A stretch of DNA of 64,000 bases from AC-37 sp036389835 (lineage in GTDB: Bacteria; Actinomycetota; Thermoleophilia; Solirubrobacterales; Thermoleophilaceae). The notes under the pieces were generated by a model, which searched no databases, had not been told where the DNA came from, and saw only the letters and a program-made list of their open reading frames with translations. The stretch is taken from positions 1-64,000 of the forward strand of contig DASVWC010000052.1 in assembly GCA_036389835.1 (NCBI GenBank), written 5' to 3'. The position numbers were made by a program, and so were the translations under genes. This document shows positions 26,397-36,729 of this stretch, piece by piece (within the stretch, counting starts at the first letter, position 1; the number at the start of each line of letters is the position of its first letter).

Positions 26397-27731
26397 ATGA
26401 TCCTCGAAATCGTCTCAGGAGCAGATGCCGGTCGCACCGCGAACGTTCGCGGCGACCAGTTCACCCTCGGGCGCGAGGGCACCACCAACCTGGTGCTGCG
26501 CGACGCGAAGGCGTCACGCCGCCACGTGTCCCTGAAGGAGCTTCCCGACGGCCGTGTCGAGCTGACCGACCTCGGCTCGCGCAACGGGACGTTCGTGAAC
26601 GGACAGCAGGTGACCGGGACCACCGTGCTGAACGGGGGCGAGGAGATCCGCATCGGCGACACGGTCCTGCGCGCGGTGCGCGAGCAGCAGGCGGCAGTCC
26701 CGCCGCCCCCGCCGGGTGCCGCCCCCGCTCCGCCGGCGCAGCCGCAGCAGCCGCCGCCCCCGATCGCTCCGCCGTTCACGCCGCCGGCCCAGCCCCAGCC
26801 GCCGGCCCAGGCCCCCGCGCAGGCGCCGGGGGCGCGCCCGGTGGTCACCCAGTCCGCGGCGCCGCCGCCGCCGGGCCCGAGCGCGTCCACGATGCAGCGG
26901 CTGGTCATCCAGCGCGGCCTCAAGCGCGTCACGATCATCGGGATCGCGGTCCTGGCGCTGCTCGTGATCGTGATCGGCGGCCTCGTCACGGGCATCCTGG
27001 GCGGCGGAGGCGGCGACGACGAGCTCTCCAACGCCGAGGTCGTGGACAAGTCGCGCCCGCGCACGGTCCTCGTCGTGACGAACAAGGGCTTCGGCAGCGG
27101 CGGTCGCGGCTCCGGCTGGGTCTGGGACGCCAGCGAGGGCATCATCGTCACCAACGCCCACGTGACCGCCGGTGGCGAGAGCTACACGGTCAGCACCGGC
27201 GACAAGCTCACGATCTCGATCGACACCGACGTGAAGATCGACGGCGAGGAGGCTCGCGAGGCGAAGGTGCTCGGCGAGGCCACCTGCGAGGACATCGCTG
27301 TGCTCAAGGTCGACGAGACCGAGGGCCTCGAGACGATCCCGCGCGTGCCGAGCAAGAAGGAGCTGAAGGTCGGCGAGGACGTGGTGGTCGTCGGGTATCC
27401 GTCCACGATCAACCTCACCCAGGGCCAGGCGCAGCAGGACGCCGACCTGACCGGGAACGCCGGCGTGATCTCCACGGTGAGCACGACCTTCCCCGCCATC
27501 CCGGGCGAGGGGCCGGACGACCCGACGGTCGGGCCCTACAAGGACGCGATCCTCACCGACGCCGTCATCAACCAGGGCAACTCGGGCGGTCCGCTCGTGA
27601 ACCACGAGGCCAAGCTCGTCGGCATGAACTCCGCGCAGCGGACCGACGTGCAGGGCCAGTTCTACGCGGTGGGCATCGACCGGATCAACGAGATCGTCCC
27701 GAAGCTGATCGAGGGCGACGACGTCTGCTGA
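26397..27731 (+). CDS. FHA domain-membrane-anchored trypsin-like serine protease
   Basis: 444 residues. Residues 1-95 are a forkhead-associated phosphothreonine-binding domain (LGREGTTNLVL, SRRHVSL, LTDLGSRNGTFVNGQQ). A proline-rich linker (about 98-165) follows, then one transmembrane helix (178-200) and an extracytoplasmic HtrA/trypsin-like domain with His255 (TNAHV), Asp299 (CEDIAVLKV) and Ser396 (NQGNSGGPLV). No PDZ domain is present. The topology would place the FHA domain in the cytosol and the protease outside. The ATG is 12 bases after the thioesterase. Regulation by Ser/Thr kinases is inferred from the FHA domain only. Confidence 0.9.
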   Translation: MILEIVSGADAGRTANVRGDQFTLGREGTTNLVLRDAKASRRHVSLKELPDGRVELTDLGSRNGTFVNGQQVTGTTVLNGGEEIRIGDTVLRAVREQQAAVPPPPPGAAPAPPAQPQQPPPPIAPPFTPPAQPQPPAQAPAQAPGARPVVTQSAAPPPPGPSASTMQRLVIQRGLKRVTIIGIAVLALLVIVIGGLVTGILGGGGGDDELSNAEVVDKSRPRTVLVVTNKGFGSGGRGSGWVWDASEGIIVTNAHVTAGGESYTVSTGDKLTISIDTDVKIDGEEAREAKVLGEATCEDIAVLKVDETEGLETIPRVPSKKELKVGEDVVVVGYPSTINLTQGQAQQDADLTGNAGVISTVSTTFPAIPGEGPDDPTVGPYKDAILTDAVINQGNSGGPLVNHEAKLVGMNSAQRTDVQGQFYAVGIDRINEIVPKLIEGDDVC

Positions 27732-27765
27732 GAACCTGAGCCGCCAGATCCTCCGCGAGCACCTC

Positions 27766-29673
27766 GTGGACGGCGATCTGGAGCCCGGCTCGCCGATCGG
27801 CCTGCGGATCGACCAGACGCTGCTCCAGGACGCCACCGGCACGATGGCGTTCATGCAGTTCGAGCAGCTCGGCGTGCCGCGCGTGCGCGTGGAGCGGGCG
27901 GTCCAGTACGTGGACCACAACGTCATCCAGCTCGACTTCAAGAACCCCGACGACCACCGGATGCTCCAGCAGATGGCGCGCAAGTTCGGCGCCGAGTTCT
28001 CGCGCCCCGGCAACGGGATCTGCCACTACGTGCACATAGAGCGCTACGCGCGACCGGGCGGGATCCTGGTCGGCGCCGACTCGCACACCACGACGAGCGG
28101 CGCGCTCGGCATGATCGCGATCGGGGCCGGCGGCCTGGACGTGGCCGTCGCCATGGCCGGCTACCCGTACGAGATCGCCTGCCCGGAGATCGTCGAGGTC
28201 CGGCTCGAGGGCTCGCTCGAGCGGCCCTGGGTCCAGGCCAAGGACATCATCCTCGAGCTGCTCCGCCGCCGCGGCGTGAGCGGCGGGAAGAACCGCATCT
28301 TCGAGTTCACCGGGCCCGGCACCGAGGACCTGAGCGTGCCCGAGCGCGGGACGATCGCGAACATGATCGCGGAGCTGGGCGCCACCTCCGCGGTCTTCCC
28401 GCCCGACGAGCGCACGCGCGAGTGGCTCCGCCGCCAGGAGCGCGAGGACGACTTCGCCGACATCGGCCCCGACGACGGGGCGGGGTACGACGACCGCGAG
28501 GAGATCGACCTCGGCGAGCTCGGCCCGCTGGTGGCCAAGCCGTCGTCCCCGGGCAACGTCGTGCCCGTCGAGGAGGTGGCCGGCACCCAGCTCGGGCAGG
28601 TCTGCATCGGCTCGTCGGTCAACTCCGGCTACGCCGACCTCGCGCTGCCGGGGGCCGTGCTCGAGGGGAGGATCGTGCACCCCGGGATCGCGGCCACGGC
28701 CACGCCGGGGTCGCGGCAGATCCTGTCGGCGATCGCCGAGTCGGGGGTCTACCGCCAGCTCGTGGAGGGCGGCGTGCGGATGCTCGAGCCGGTCTGCGGC
28801 CCGTGCGTCGGCATGGGTCAGGCGCCGCCGAGCGACTCGAACTCCCTGCGCACGATGAACCGCAACTTCCCGGGCCGCAGCGGCACGCCGGAGGACTGCG
28901 TCTACCTGTGCTCGCCGGCGGTGGCGGCGGTCTCGATGCTCGAGGGCAGGATCGCCGACCCGCGCGAGTACGGCGACCCGCCCGAGCTCTGCCCCGAGCC
29001 GGAGCTGAAGCCGTACGTCGACGACGTGCACATCTTCCAGCCGGCGCCGGAGGACGAGGCCGAGCGGATCGAGATCCCGCGCGGGCCGAACATCAAGACG
29101 CCGCCCGAGCACGAGCCGCTGCCCGAGTCGATCGAGGCGCGCATCGCCACCGTGCAGCCCGACGACATCTCGACCGGCGACCTCGCCCCCGACGGCGCCG
29201 AGGTGATGGCCTACCGCTCGAACATCCCGGCGATCGCCGAGTTCACCTTCCGCCACCGCGACCCGGAGTTCCGCAAGCGGCTGGCCGAATGGGGGAGCGG
29301 GTTCATCGTGGGCGGCGAGAACTACGGGCAGGGATCGTCACGCGAGCACGCAGCGCTGGCGCCGCTCCAGCTCGGGGTCAAGGCGGTGTTCGCGAAGTCG
29401 TTCGCGCGGATCCACCGCCGCAACCTCGTGGCGCAGGGGATCCTCGCGCTCACCTTCGCGGACGAGTCCGACTACGACCGCGCCGAGGTGGGCGACACCT
29501 GGGAGCTCCCGAACGTGCGCCAGGAGCTCGCCGACGGCAGCGACACGATCACCGTCAGGGCCGGCGACGAGGAGTTCGAGCTCACGCACGACCTCGCCCC
29601 GAAGGAGCGCGAGATCCTCGTGGAGGGCGGCCTGCTGCACTGGCTCAAGGAGCACGGCGAGCAGGCTCGCTGA
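27766..29673 (+). CDS. Aconitate hydratase-like protein (about 640-residue type)
   Basis: A second aconitase-superfamily enzyme, 635 residues from GTG 27766. It has IDQTLLQDATGTMAFMQFEQ near the start, GADSHTTTSGALGMIAIGAGG, EPVCGPCVGMGQAPPSDSNS and GENYGQGSSREHAALAPLQL in the C-terminal domain. Two cluster cysteines are present in CGPCVG, but the usual GSCTNS site reads CIGSSVNSG, with Ser284 in place of the third cysteine. Family members normally begin with NLxxKILxxHLVDGE; the matching residues NLSRQILREHLVDGD are encoded just upstream, so translation may really begin at CTG 27736. Substrate (citrate, homoaconitate or methylaconitate) is not fixed by the sequence. Confidence 0.85.
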   Translation: MDGDLEPGSPIGLRIDQTLLQDATGTMAFMQFEQLGVPRVRVERAVQYVDHNVIQLDFKNPDDHRMLQQMARKFGAEFSRPGNGICHYVHIERYARPGGILVGADSHTTTSGALGMIAIGAGGLDVAVAMAGYPYEIACPEIVEVRLEGSLERPWVQAKDIILELLRRRGVSGGKNRIFEFTGPGTEDLSVPERGTIANMIAELGATSAVFPPDERTREWLRRQEREDDFADIGPDDGAGYDDREEIDLGELGPLVAKPSSPGNVVPVEEVAGTQLGQVCIGSSVNSGYADLALPGAVLEGRIVHPGIAATATPGSRQILSAIAESGVYRQLVEGGVRMLEPVCGPCVGMGQAPPSDSNSLRTMNRNFPGRSGTPEDCVYLCSPAVAAVSMLEGRIADPREYGDPPELCPEPELKPYVDDVHIFQPAPEDEAERIEIPRGPNIKTPPEHEPLPESIEARIATVQPDDISTGDLAPDGAEVMAYRSNIPAIAEFTFRHRDPEFRKRLAEWGSGFIVGGENYGQGSSREHAALAPLQLGVKAVFAKSFARIHRRNLVAQGILALTFADESDYDRAEVGDTWELPNVRQELADGSDTITVRAGDEEFELTHDLAPKEREILVEGGLLHWLKEHGEQAR

Positions 29674-29718
29674 GGAGATCGGGCGCCGGGCGCGCCCCGG
29701 GGCCGGGGGGGCCTTGTA

Positions 29719-29748
29719 CTAGAATGATATTCTAGAACAGGATTCTAG
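29719..29748. promoter_or_regulatory. Two overlapping 17-bp palindromes, probable TetR operator
   Basis: CTAGAATGATATTCTAG (29719-29735) is a palindrome with 7-bp arms. A second, CTAGAACAGGATTCTAG (29732-29748, arms of 6 bp), shares its first four bases with the first, so three half-sites are arranged every 13 bp. The last base is the first base of the TetR GTG start. TAGAAT at 29720-29725 could double as a -10 box. Autoregulation by the adjacent TetR protein is the simplest reading. Confidence 0.7.
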
Positions 29749-30323
29749 TGACGGCCACCCGCGAGAAGATCCTCCACGCCGCTCTCGGCCTCTTCAACGA
29801 GCGCAGCTACTCGCAGGCGGGCGTGCAGGACATCGCGCGCGCCGCGGGGTCCAGCATCGGGAGCGTCTACCACCACTTCGAGGGCAAGGAGCAGATCGCC
29901 GCCGCCATCCACGTGGACGGGCTGGCCGGCTACCACCGCGGCCTGATCCGCGAGCTGCGGCGCGAGCACGGGTCGGCCGAGGGCGCCGTGAAGGGCCTGG
30001 TCCGCTACCACCTGCGCTGGGTCAGGCGCCACCGGGAGCTCGCGCGGTTCCTGTTCACGAGCCGCGAGCCCGAGGTGGTCGGCGCGACCGGGGACGAGCT
30101 CGCGCGCATGAACCGCCAGGTGTTCGAGGCCGTCGAGGAGTGGTTGGAGGCCTGGGTCCGGGCCGGGGAGGTCCAGCGGCTCCCGATCGGGCTGCTCCAC
30201 GCCGTCGTGCTGGGGCCGAGCCAGGAGCTCAGCCGCCACTGGGTGGCGGGCAGGGTTAAAGGGTCGATCGACGAGGCCGAGCCGGTGCTGGCTGACGCGG
30301 CCTGGAAGGCGGTGCGGACATGA
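29748..30323 (+). CDS. TetR/AcrR family transcriptional regulator
   Basis: 191 residues. The N-terminal helix-turn-helix is clear: REKILHAALGLFNERSYSQA, then VQDIARAAGSSIGSVYHHFE with the recognition helix at residues about 33-43. The C-terminal ligand domain is all-helical. GTG 29748 abuts the operator and has no ribosome-binding site, so the transcript may be leaderless. It overlaps the following enoyl-CoA hydratase by four bases (ATGA), suggesting that it controls acyl-CoA catabolism, as many actinobacterial TetR proteins do; the ligand is not known. Confidence 0.9.
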   Translation: MTATREKILHAALGLFNERSYSQAGVQDIARAAGSSIGSVYHHFEGKEQIAAAIHVDGLAGYHRGLIRELRREHGSAEGAVKGLVRYHLRWVRRHRELARFLFTSREPEVVGATGDELARMNRQVFEAVEEWLEAWVRAGEVQRLPIGLLHAVVLGPSQELSRHWVAGRVKGSIDEAEPVLADAAWKAVRT

Positions 30324-31144
30324 CCACCTACGAGACGCTCGTGGCCGAGGCGCGCGCGGAGGCGGCCGAGCTGGTGCAGGTCGAGCGAGGGGACGGGCAC
30401 GCCGTGGTGCGCATGCACGACCCGGAGCGGCTGAACGCGCTCAGCGCGCCGCTGACGCTCCAGCTGCAGGACGCGCTCGACGCGCTGGTCGCCGACGACG
30501 CGGTCCGCGCGGTCGTGCTGACCGGTTCCGACCCGGCGTTCTCGGCCGGCGGCGACCTGCGCCTGATGCGCGACCACGCGCACCGGATGGTCGACGAGTC
30601 GCCGGGCGGCGCGACCGACGCCTGGCGCTGGATCCGCCGCCAGTTCGGCGGGGTCACGCGCACGATCGTGAAGGCCGACAAGCCGGTGATCGCCGCCGTG
30701 AACGGCGCCGCGGCCGGGGTCGGCCTGGCGTTCGCCCTCGCCTGCGACGTGATTGTGGCCTCCGAGCGGGCGCGCATCGTGCCGGCCTTCGGCCGCATCG
30801 GCCTCGTGCCGGAGGTGGGCAACTCGTGGCTGGTGACGCGCCGGCTCGGCTACCAGCGCGCGTTCGAGCTGTTCACGGAGGGCCGCATCCTGAGCGGCGG
30901 CGAGGCCGCCGAGCTGGGACTGGTGAACGAGGTCGTGCCGCACGGCGAGCTGATGCCGGCTGCCCTCGCCCACGTGGAGCGCATGGCCGCGCTGCCGCCG
31001 CACGTGATCCCGATGACCAAGACGCTCCTGCGTCAGGCGGCCGACATGACCTGGGACCAGGCGATCGCCACGGAGGAGTTCGCCGAGCCGATGTGCTTCA
31101 CGACGACGGGCCACCGGGACGCGGTGCGCGAACTGCTCGCATAG
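30320..31144 (+). CDS. Enoyl-CoA hydratase/isomerase family protein
   Basis: 274 residues of crotonase fold: RLNALSAPLTLQLQDALDAL, first oxyanion segment PAFSAGGDLRLMRD near residue 75, second NGAAAGVGLAFALACDVIVA near residue 133, then GRIGLVPEVGNSWLVTRRLG. The residue normally acting as second base lies in LVPEVGNS (glutamate present), the position of the first is not clear. It is cotranscribed with the TetR gene through an ATGA overlap. A hydratase or isomerase step of fatty-acid or aromatic-acid degradation is likely. Confidence 0.87.
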   Translation: MTTYETLVAEARAEAAELVQVERGDGHAVVRMHDPERLNALSAPLTLQLQDALDALVADDAVRAVVLTGSDPAFSAGGDLRLMRDHAHRMVDESPGGATDAWRWIRRQFGGVTRTIVKADKPVIAAVNGAAAGVGLAFALACDVIVASERARIVPAFGRIGLVPEVGNSWLVTRRLGYQRAFELFTEGRILSGGEAAELGLVNEVVPHGELMPAALAHVERMAALPPHVIPMTKTLLRQAADMTWDQAIATEEFAEPMCFTTTGHRDAVRELLA

Positions 31145-31153
31145 GCTCGGGCG

Positions 31154-32383
31154 GTGCCGGAGGACCGAGCCGTCCTGTGGGAGCTGCCGTCCGTCTTCAA
31201 CGAGGGGAACGCGACCCTCCGCTGGAAGGCGATCGAGAGGCTCTGGGCCGAGGACGGAAGGCTCGTCGTCGACGGGCTCACGGTCGCGAGCACGAGGGCG
31301 GAGCTCGACGAGCACATAGCCCGGGAGCGCACGGACCCGGCCTTCTACGTGAGCCTGAAGGGGCAGCCCCAGCGCAGCGGGAAGCTCGAATGGGGCCGGT
31401 GGGAGGTCAGGCGCGTCCAGGCGGAGCCCGAGCTGAAGAAGCTCACCGTGCGCCAGGACGGCGACGGTCGCGTCGCCGAGGTCGAGGCGACGCCCGACAC
31501 CGCAACCGCGGCCGGGGGCGCGGTGTCGCGACGGCTGCGCGAGGTGGCCCTCGAGAACCCACTCGCCACCGCGGGCCTCCTCGGCGGCGCGCTCTACCTC
31601 GCCCTCCGGCTGCCGGTCGGGCTGTTCTACGGCGACCTGGGGGTCACGCCGGACGAGGTCGGCGTGGGGCCGGAGGTGCTGATACCCCAGAGCCTGGCCC
31701 TGATAGCGATCTTTGCCGTGCTCGTAGGGTCGGTCGTCGGGACGATCCTCCTCTTGCTGCCGGTGATGAAGGCGATCGTCGTCGCCGGGCGGTTGAGGGA
31801 CCTGGGCGATGCGAGGGCGGCGGCGCGGATCCACCGCGAGATCTATGCCGCCGCCGCCGGCGGGCTGCTCGCGGGCGCGGTGCTGGCGGAGCTCACGAGC
31901 CCCCCTCTGATCGTCGCGCTCGTCGTGCTCGTCGGCGTGCCGCTCGTCGTGACGCCGCTCGGTGCCGCGCTCGCCGCCGGTCGCGGCCCCGCGGCCGCCG
32001 AGCTGCGCGAGCTCCAGGACAGGATCTACCGCCGCGGGCGCAGCTTCGAGCTCTACAGAGAGCTCGTGGTCCTGGCGGCCATGTACGCGGCACTGGGACT
32101 GCTGGTCGTCCTGCCCCTCTGGAGCCTCCTGGACGCCGGCGCGGTGCGCTCCGGCGGCACCGCGGGCAAGCGGGTCCTCCCGTGGCGCGCCCTGCCCGTC
32201 GAGCTCCGCTGGAAGCCGGATGCCGCGCGCCCGCCCGAGATGAGCCGGTCGTGTCGCAACCTCCGGCTGCTCGGGGTGGGGAACGGTCAGGCGGTGGTCT
32301 TCGACACGCGCCTCGACCGGGTCTTCCGGATCCCGGTCGCGGACGCGTCGATCGCGGTCAACCGGGACTGCCGGGGGGCGTGA
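31154..32383 (+). CDS. Hypothetical membrane protein with soluble N-terminal domain
   Basis: 409 residues, beginning at GTG 31154. Residues 1-115 form a soluble domain (WKAIERLWAEDGRLVVDGL) with no motif I can name. Four to five hydrophobic segments follow (about 138-160, 178-205, 232-272 as a double span, and 300-325), and a C-terminal 60-residue part with a cysteine near each end (SRSCRNLRLL and NRDCRG) that could form a disulfide outside. The end overlaps the convergent thiamine-binding-protein gene by 26 bases. Function unknown. Confidence 0.65.
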   Translation: MPEDRAVLWELPSVFNEGNATLRWKAIERLWAEDGRLVVDGLTVASTRAELDEHIARERTDPAFYVSLKGQPQRSGKLEWGRWEVRRVQAEPELKKLTVRQDGDGRVAEVEATPDTATAAGGAVSRRLREVALENPLATAGLLGGALYLALRLPVGLFYGDLGVTPDEVGVGPEVLIPQSLALIAIFAVLVGSVVGTILLLLPVMKAIVVAGRLRDLGDARAAARIHREIYAAAAGGLLAGAVLAELTSPPLIVALVVLVGVPLVVTPLGAALAAGRGPAAAELRELQDRIYRRGRSFELYRELVVLAAMYAALGLLVVLPLWSLLDAGAVRSGGTAGKRVLPWRALPVELRWKPDAARPPEMSRSCRNLRLLGVGNGQAVVFDTRLDRVFRIPVADASIAVNRDCRGA

Positions 32384-32660
32384 GCCGGCGCTCGACCGAC
32401 GCCACCTTGTCGTCGAGGGTCTGGTCCGGGCGGTCGCGGCGCTCGTCGAGCTTCAGCACCGTGTAGACCCGCGGCACGTCCAGCTCGAACGGCACCGCGT
32501 GCAGCTCGCCCACCACGCGCAGGATGTCCTCGGTGGTGCCCTCGAGCGAGGTGCCCATCGCGTGCATCCGGTAGCGCACGGCGTCCTGGGCGGCGAGCCG
32601 CCGCTGGATCTCCGCGATGTACTCGCTGGCGCTCACGCCCGCGCGGCCGAGGGCCAGCAC
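32358..32660 (-). CDS. MTH1187-type thiamine-binding domain protein
   Basis: About 100 residues resembling the YqgV/MTH1187 family: SASEYIAEIQRRLAAQ, YRMHAMGTSLEGTTEDILRVV and VPRVYTVLKLDERRD are the conserved strand and loop segments. The coordinates use GTG 32660. The preceding codons (ATAGCGACCGCCGACCTGACC) would supply the first strand but contain no ATG, GTG or TTG, so translation may start at a rare codon overlapping the aldehyde dehydrogenase stop. The family binds thiamine or similar; its role here is unknown. It is the last gene of the 3-hydroxyacyl-CoA dehydrogenase/ADH/ALDH run. Confidence 0.75.
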   Translation of the reverse strand: MLALGRAGVSASEYIAEIQRRLAAQDAVRYRMHAMGTSLEGTTEDILRVVGELHAVPFELDVPRVYTVLKLDERRDRPDQTLDDKVASVERRLTPPGSPG

Positions 32661-32677
32661 GGTCAGGTCGGCGGTCG

Positions 32678-34092
<1,415 letters not shown>

Positions 34093-34096
<4 letters not shown>

Positions 34097-35124
34097 GCTC
34101 TCAGCACGATCTTCAGCGCCTCGCGGCGATCGTACGCGGCGTAGGCCTCGGCCGCGTCGTCGAGCTTCATCTCGCGCGAGACGAGCGGCTCGACGTCCAG
34201 GGCGCCGCTCGCCAGCAGCTTGAGGACCCGGTCGAGGTGGCCCATCACGTTGGCGTGCCCGCTGACGAGGTTGAGGCTCTTCAGCCAGAGGATCCCCATG
34301 TGCACCTCCACGCGCTCGGCGTACACGCCGATGACCGAGACCGTGCCCGCCTTGCGCGCGAGCCGGCAGCAGGTCTCGAGCGCCTGGGGATTGCCGACGG
34401 CATCCACGGCTATGTCCACGCCGAGGCCCGCCGTGGCCGACTTGACCGCGCGGCGCGGATCCTCCTCGGTCGCGTGAACCGCCTCCGCGCCCATCGCGCG
34501 CGCGATCGCCAGCCGGTCCTCGACGGTGTCGATCGCGATCACGTGCGCGGCGCCGCCGGCGCGCGCCGCCATGACGGCGCAGAGCCCGACCGGGCCGAGC
34601 CCCACCACCGCGACCGTGTCGCCCGCGCGCAGGCCGGCGGCGACCACGGCGTGGTAGCCGGTCCCCATCACGTCGCCCGCGAACAGCGCGGCGCCGTCGG
34701 AGAGCCCCTCGGGCACCCGGCGCAGCGTCAGGTTCGCGCGCGGCACCAGCGCGAGCTCGGCCTGCGTTCCCTGGAGCGAGCCGAGCACCGCGCCGTGTCC
34801 GAACACGCGCGCCTCGTCGCACTTCTGGAAGACGCCGCGGCGGCAGAAGAAGCACTGCCCGCAGGCGGTGTGGAACGTGCCGAGCACACGCTCGCCCACG
34901 GCGACTCCGGCGGCATCGCCGGCGGCGACGACCGTCCCCACGTACTCGTGCCCGAGCGTGAAGCCGGGCTCGATCTCCACGCGCCCGTGGTAGATGTGCA
35001 GGTCGGACCCGCAGATGCCCGATGCCTCGACGCGCACGACCGCGTCGTCCGGCGCGAGCGGCTCCGGCTCCGGCCGCTCCTCGACCTCCACGCGACCCGG
35101 CTCCTGGAAGGTGACCGCCCTCAT
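34093..35124 (-). CDS. Zinc-dependent alcohol dehydrogenase (MDR family)
   Basis: 343 residues. The catalytic zinc site is seen in SGICGSDLHIYHG and TLGHEYVGTV; the structural zinc loop is CGQCFFCRRGVFQKC with four cysteines; the NAD-binding motif is VAVVGLGPVGLCAVMAA. The family includes glutathione-independent formaldehyde and sorbitol/threonine-type dehydrogenases. It overlaps the aldehyde dehydrogenase downstream and begins four bases inside the 3-hydroxyacyl-CoA dehydrogenase stop, so all form one transcript. Confidence 0.92.
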
Positions 35125-36611
35125 CTAGGCGCCGGCCTGTATCGCTCTTCGCGTCGCTCCTGCCACAGCCCCTCCAGCACGGCTTCGGCCTGCTCCTGGT
35201 CCCACTCCGACGGACCCCGCGGGTGGTTCATGCCGAGCTTGAGCCCGGCGTCGACATCATCCTCCGAACCGACTCCCTCCGCCACCGCGAACCGGGCCTC
35301 GTTGACGAGCTGCGCGACGACCCGCCCGAGCACCAGCCCCGGCGCGTCGCGCACCCACTCGCGGTGGAAGCCGAGCGCGGCGAAGAACGCGTCGGCGGCG
35401 CCGGCGACCGAGTCGGGCGTGGTCGGCAGGCGCGTCAGCTCGACGAGCGAGCCGAACGGCGGGATGAGGTGGAACCCGGTGGCCTCCGGGTTGCCGCGCG
35501 CGCGGAGGCCGCGGTCGGCGCACACGGCGACCAGCGGCGGTCCCTGGGGCAGCTCGCCGAGGTCGCTCACCGGGGCCGGGACGCTCGCGTCCACGATCAG
35601 CTCCGGCTCCTCGGAGCCGCCGACCGCCACGAGCTGGCGGGCGTCGAAGCCGGCCTGGGCCGCGCGCTCGCGCAGCTCGCGCGCGAGCGCGCCCGCGCCC
35701 TCGATCGCCACGACGCGCCCGTCGCCGCCGCCCGGCTCCGGCGGCGGCGGGTCGGCGGGCCGGCCGGGCGGGTAGTCGTACCAGCCGCGGCCGGTCTTGC
35801 GGCCGAGGCGGCCGGCGGCGACCATCCGCGCCTGGAGCGGGCTCGGCTTCCAGCGCGGCTCGCCGAAGCTCTGCTCCATGAACGACCTGGCGACCTCGAA
35901 GCCGACGTCGATCCCCACCAGGTCCATCAGCTCGAACGGCCCCATCCGGAAGCCGCCGCCGAGCCGGACGATCCGGTCGATCTGGTCGTGGGTGGCGACG
36001 CCCTCCTGGAGCAGTCGCAGCGACTCGGCGCCGAACGGCCGGTTGCAGCGGTTGACCAGGAACCCGGGCCCGTCGGTCGCCCGGATGACCGTCCGCCGCA
36101 TCCGGCCCGCGACGTGCTCGGCGACCGCGAGCGCCCGCTCGCCCGTCTGCTCGGCGGCGATGACCTCCACGAGCTCCATCAGCGGCGGCGGGTTGAAGAA
36201 GTGCATCCCGACCACGTTCTCCGGCTTCCCGGCGGCGCTGGCGAGGCTCGTGACGAGGATCGAGGACGTGTTCGTCGCGAGGATCGCCTCCGGGGCGATC
36301 TTCGACAGCCGCTCGAACAGCTCCCGCTTCAGCTCCGGCCGCTCGGGGGCGGCCTCGACGATCAGCTCGCACTCCCCCAGCGCGTCCACGTGGCGGGCGA
36401 GCCGCAGGTTGCCGGCTGCGGACGCGTCCCAGCGCCCCTTCTCCGCCCCCTTCGCGATCCCGGCGCGCAGGCGCTTCTCGCCCTCGGCGAGCGCCTCCGG
36501 AACCGGATCGTGGAGGAGCGTCTGCAGTCCGGCCACGCAGCCGAGCTGCGCGATTCCAGAGCCCATCGTGCCCGCGCCGACGACGCCGAGACGCTCGATT
36601 GATACGGTCAT
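35121..36611 (-). CDS. 3-hydroxyacyl-CoA dehydrogenase
   Basis: 496 residues from ATG 36611; an upstream in-frame ATG at 36644 would add 11 residues before the Rossmann fold and is less likely. The NAD-binding motif LGVVGAGTMGSGIAQLG opens the protein, ILATNTSSILVTSLA, NVVGMHFFNPPPLMELVEVI and TDGPGFLVNRCNRPF follow. A second, C-terminal helical domain (residues about 320-490) repeats the family's dimerisation part (MNHPRGPSEWDQEQAEAVLE), as in long PaaC-type enzymes. Oxidises 3-hydroxyacyl-CoA in beta-oxidation or phenylacetate degradation. First gene of the minus-strand run. Confidence 0.9.
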   Translation of the reverse strand: MTVSIERLGVVGAGTMGSGIAQLGCVAGLQTLLHDPVPEALAEGEKRLRAGIAKGAEKGRWDASAAGNLRLARHVDALGECELIVEAAPERPELKRELFERLSKIAPEAILATNTSSILVTSLASAAGKPENVVGMHFFNPPPLMELVEVIAAEQTGERALAVAEHVAGRMRRTVIRATDGPGFLVNRCNRPFGAESLRLLQEGVATHDQIDRIVRLGGGFRMGPFELMDLVGIDVGFEVARSFMEQSFGEPRWKPSPLQARMVAAGRLGRKTGRGWYDYPPGRPADPPPPEPGGGDGRVVAIEGAGALARELRERAAQAGFDARQLVAVGGSEEPELIVDASVPAPVSDLGELPQGPPLVAVCADRGLRARGNPEATGFHLIPPFGSLVELTRLPTTPDSVAGAADAFFAALGFHREWVRDAPGLVLGRVVAQLVNEARFAVAEGVGSEDDVDAGLKLGMNHPRGPSEWDQEQAEAVLEGLWQERREERYRPAPR

Positions 36612-36729
36612 TCGCTCTGCGGATCCAAGGCGGCTCGGGATCATATGCCCGCATTAAGCCGCGCGACCCGCCGCAACTCGCGCCCCCGGCGCGTGTCCCC
36701 TCCGGACAACCCGACCCCCCCTCGGTGCA

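Noticed and set aside
29714..29750. Named operator for a known regulator such as KstR or FadR
   Set aside because: The AGAAT/ATTCT half-sites do not match the consensus sites I know, so no name was given.
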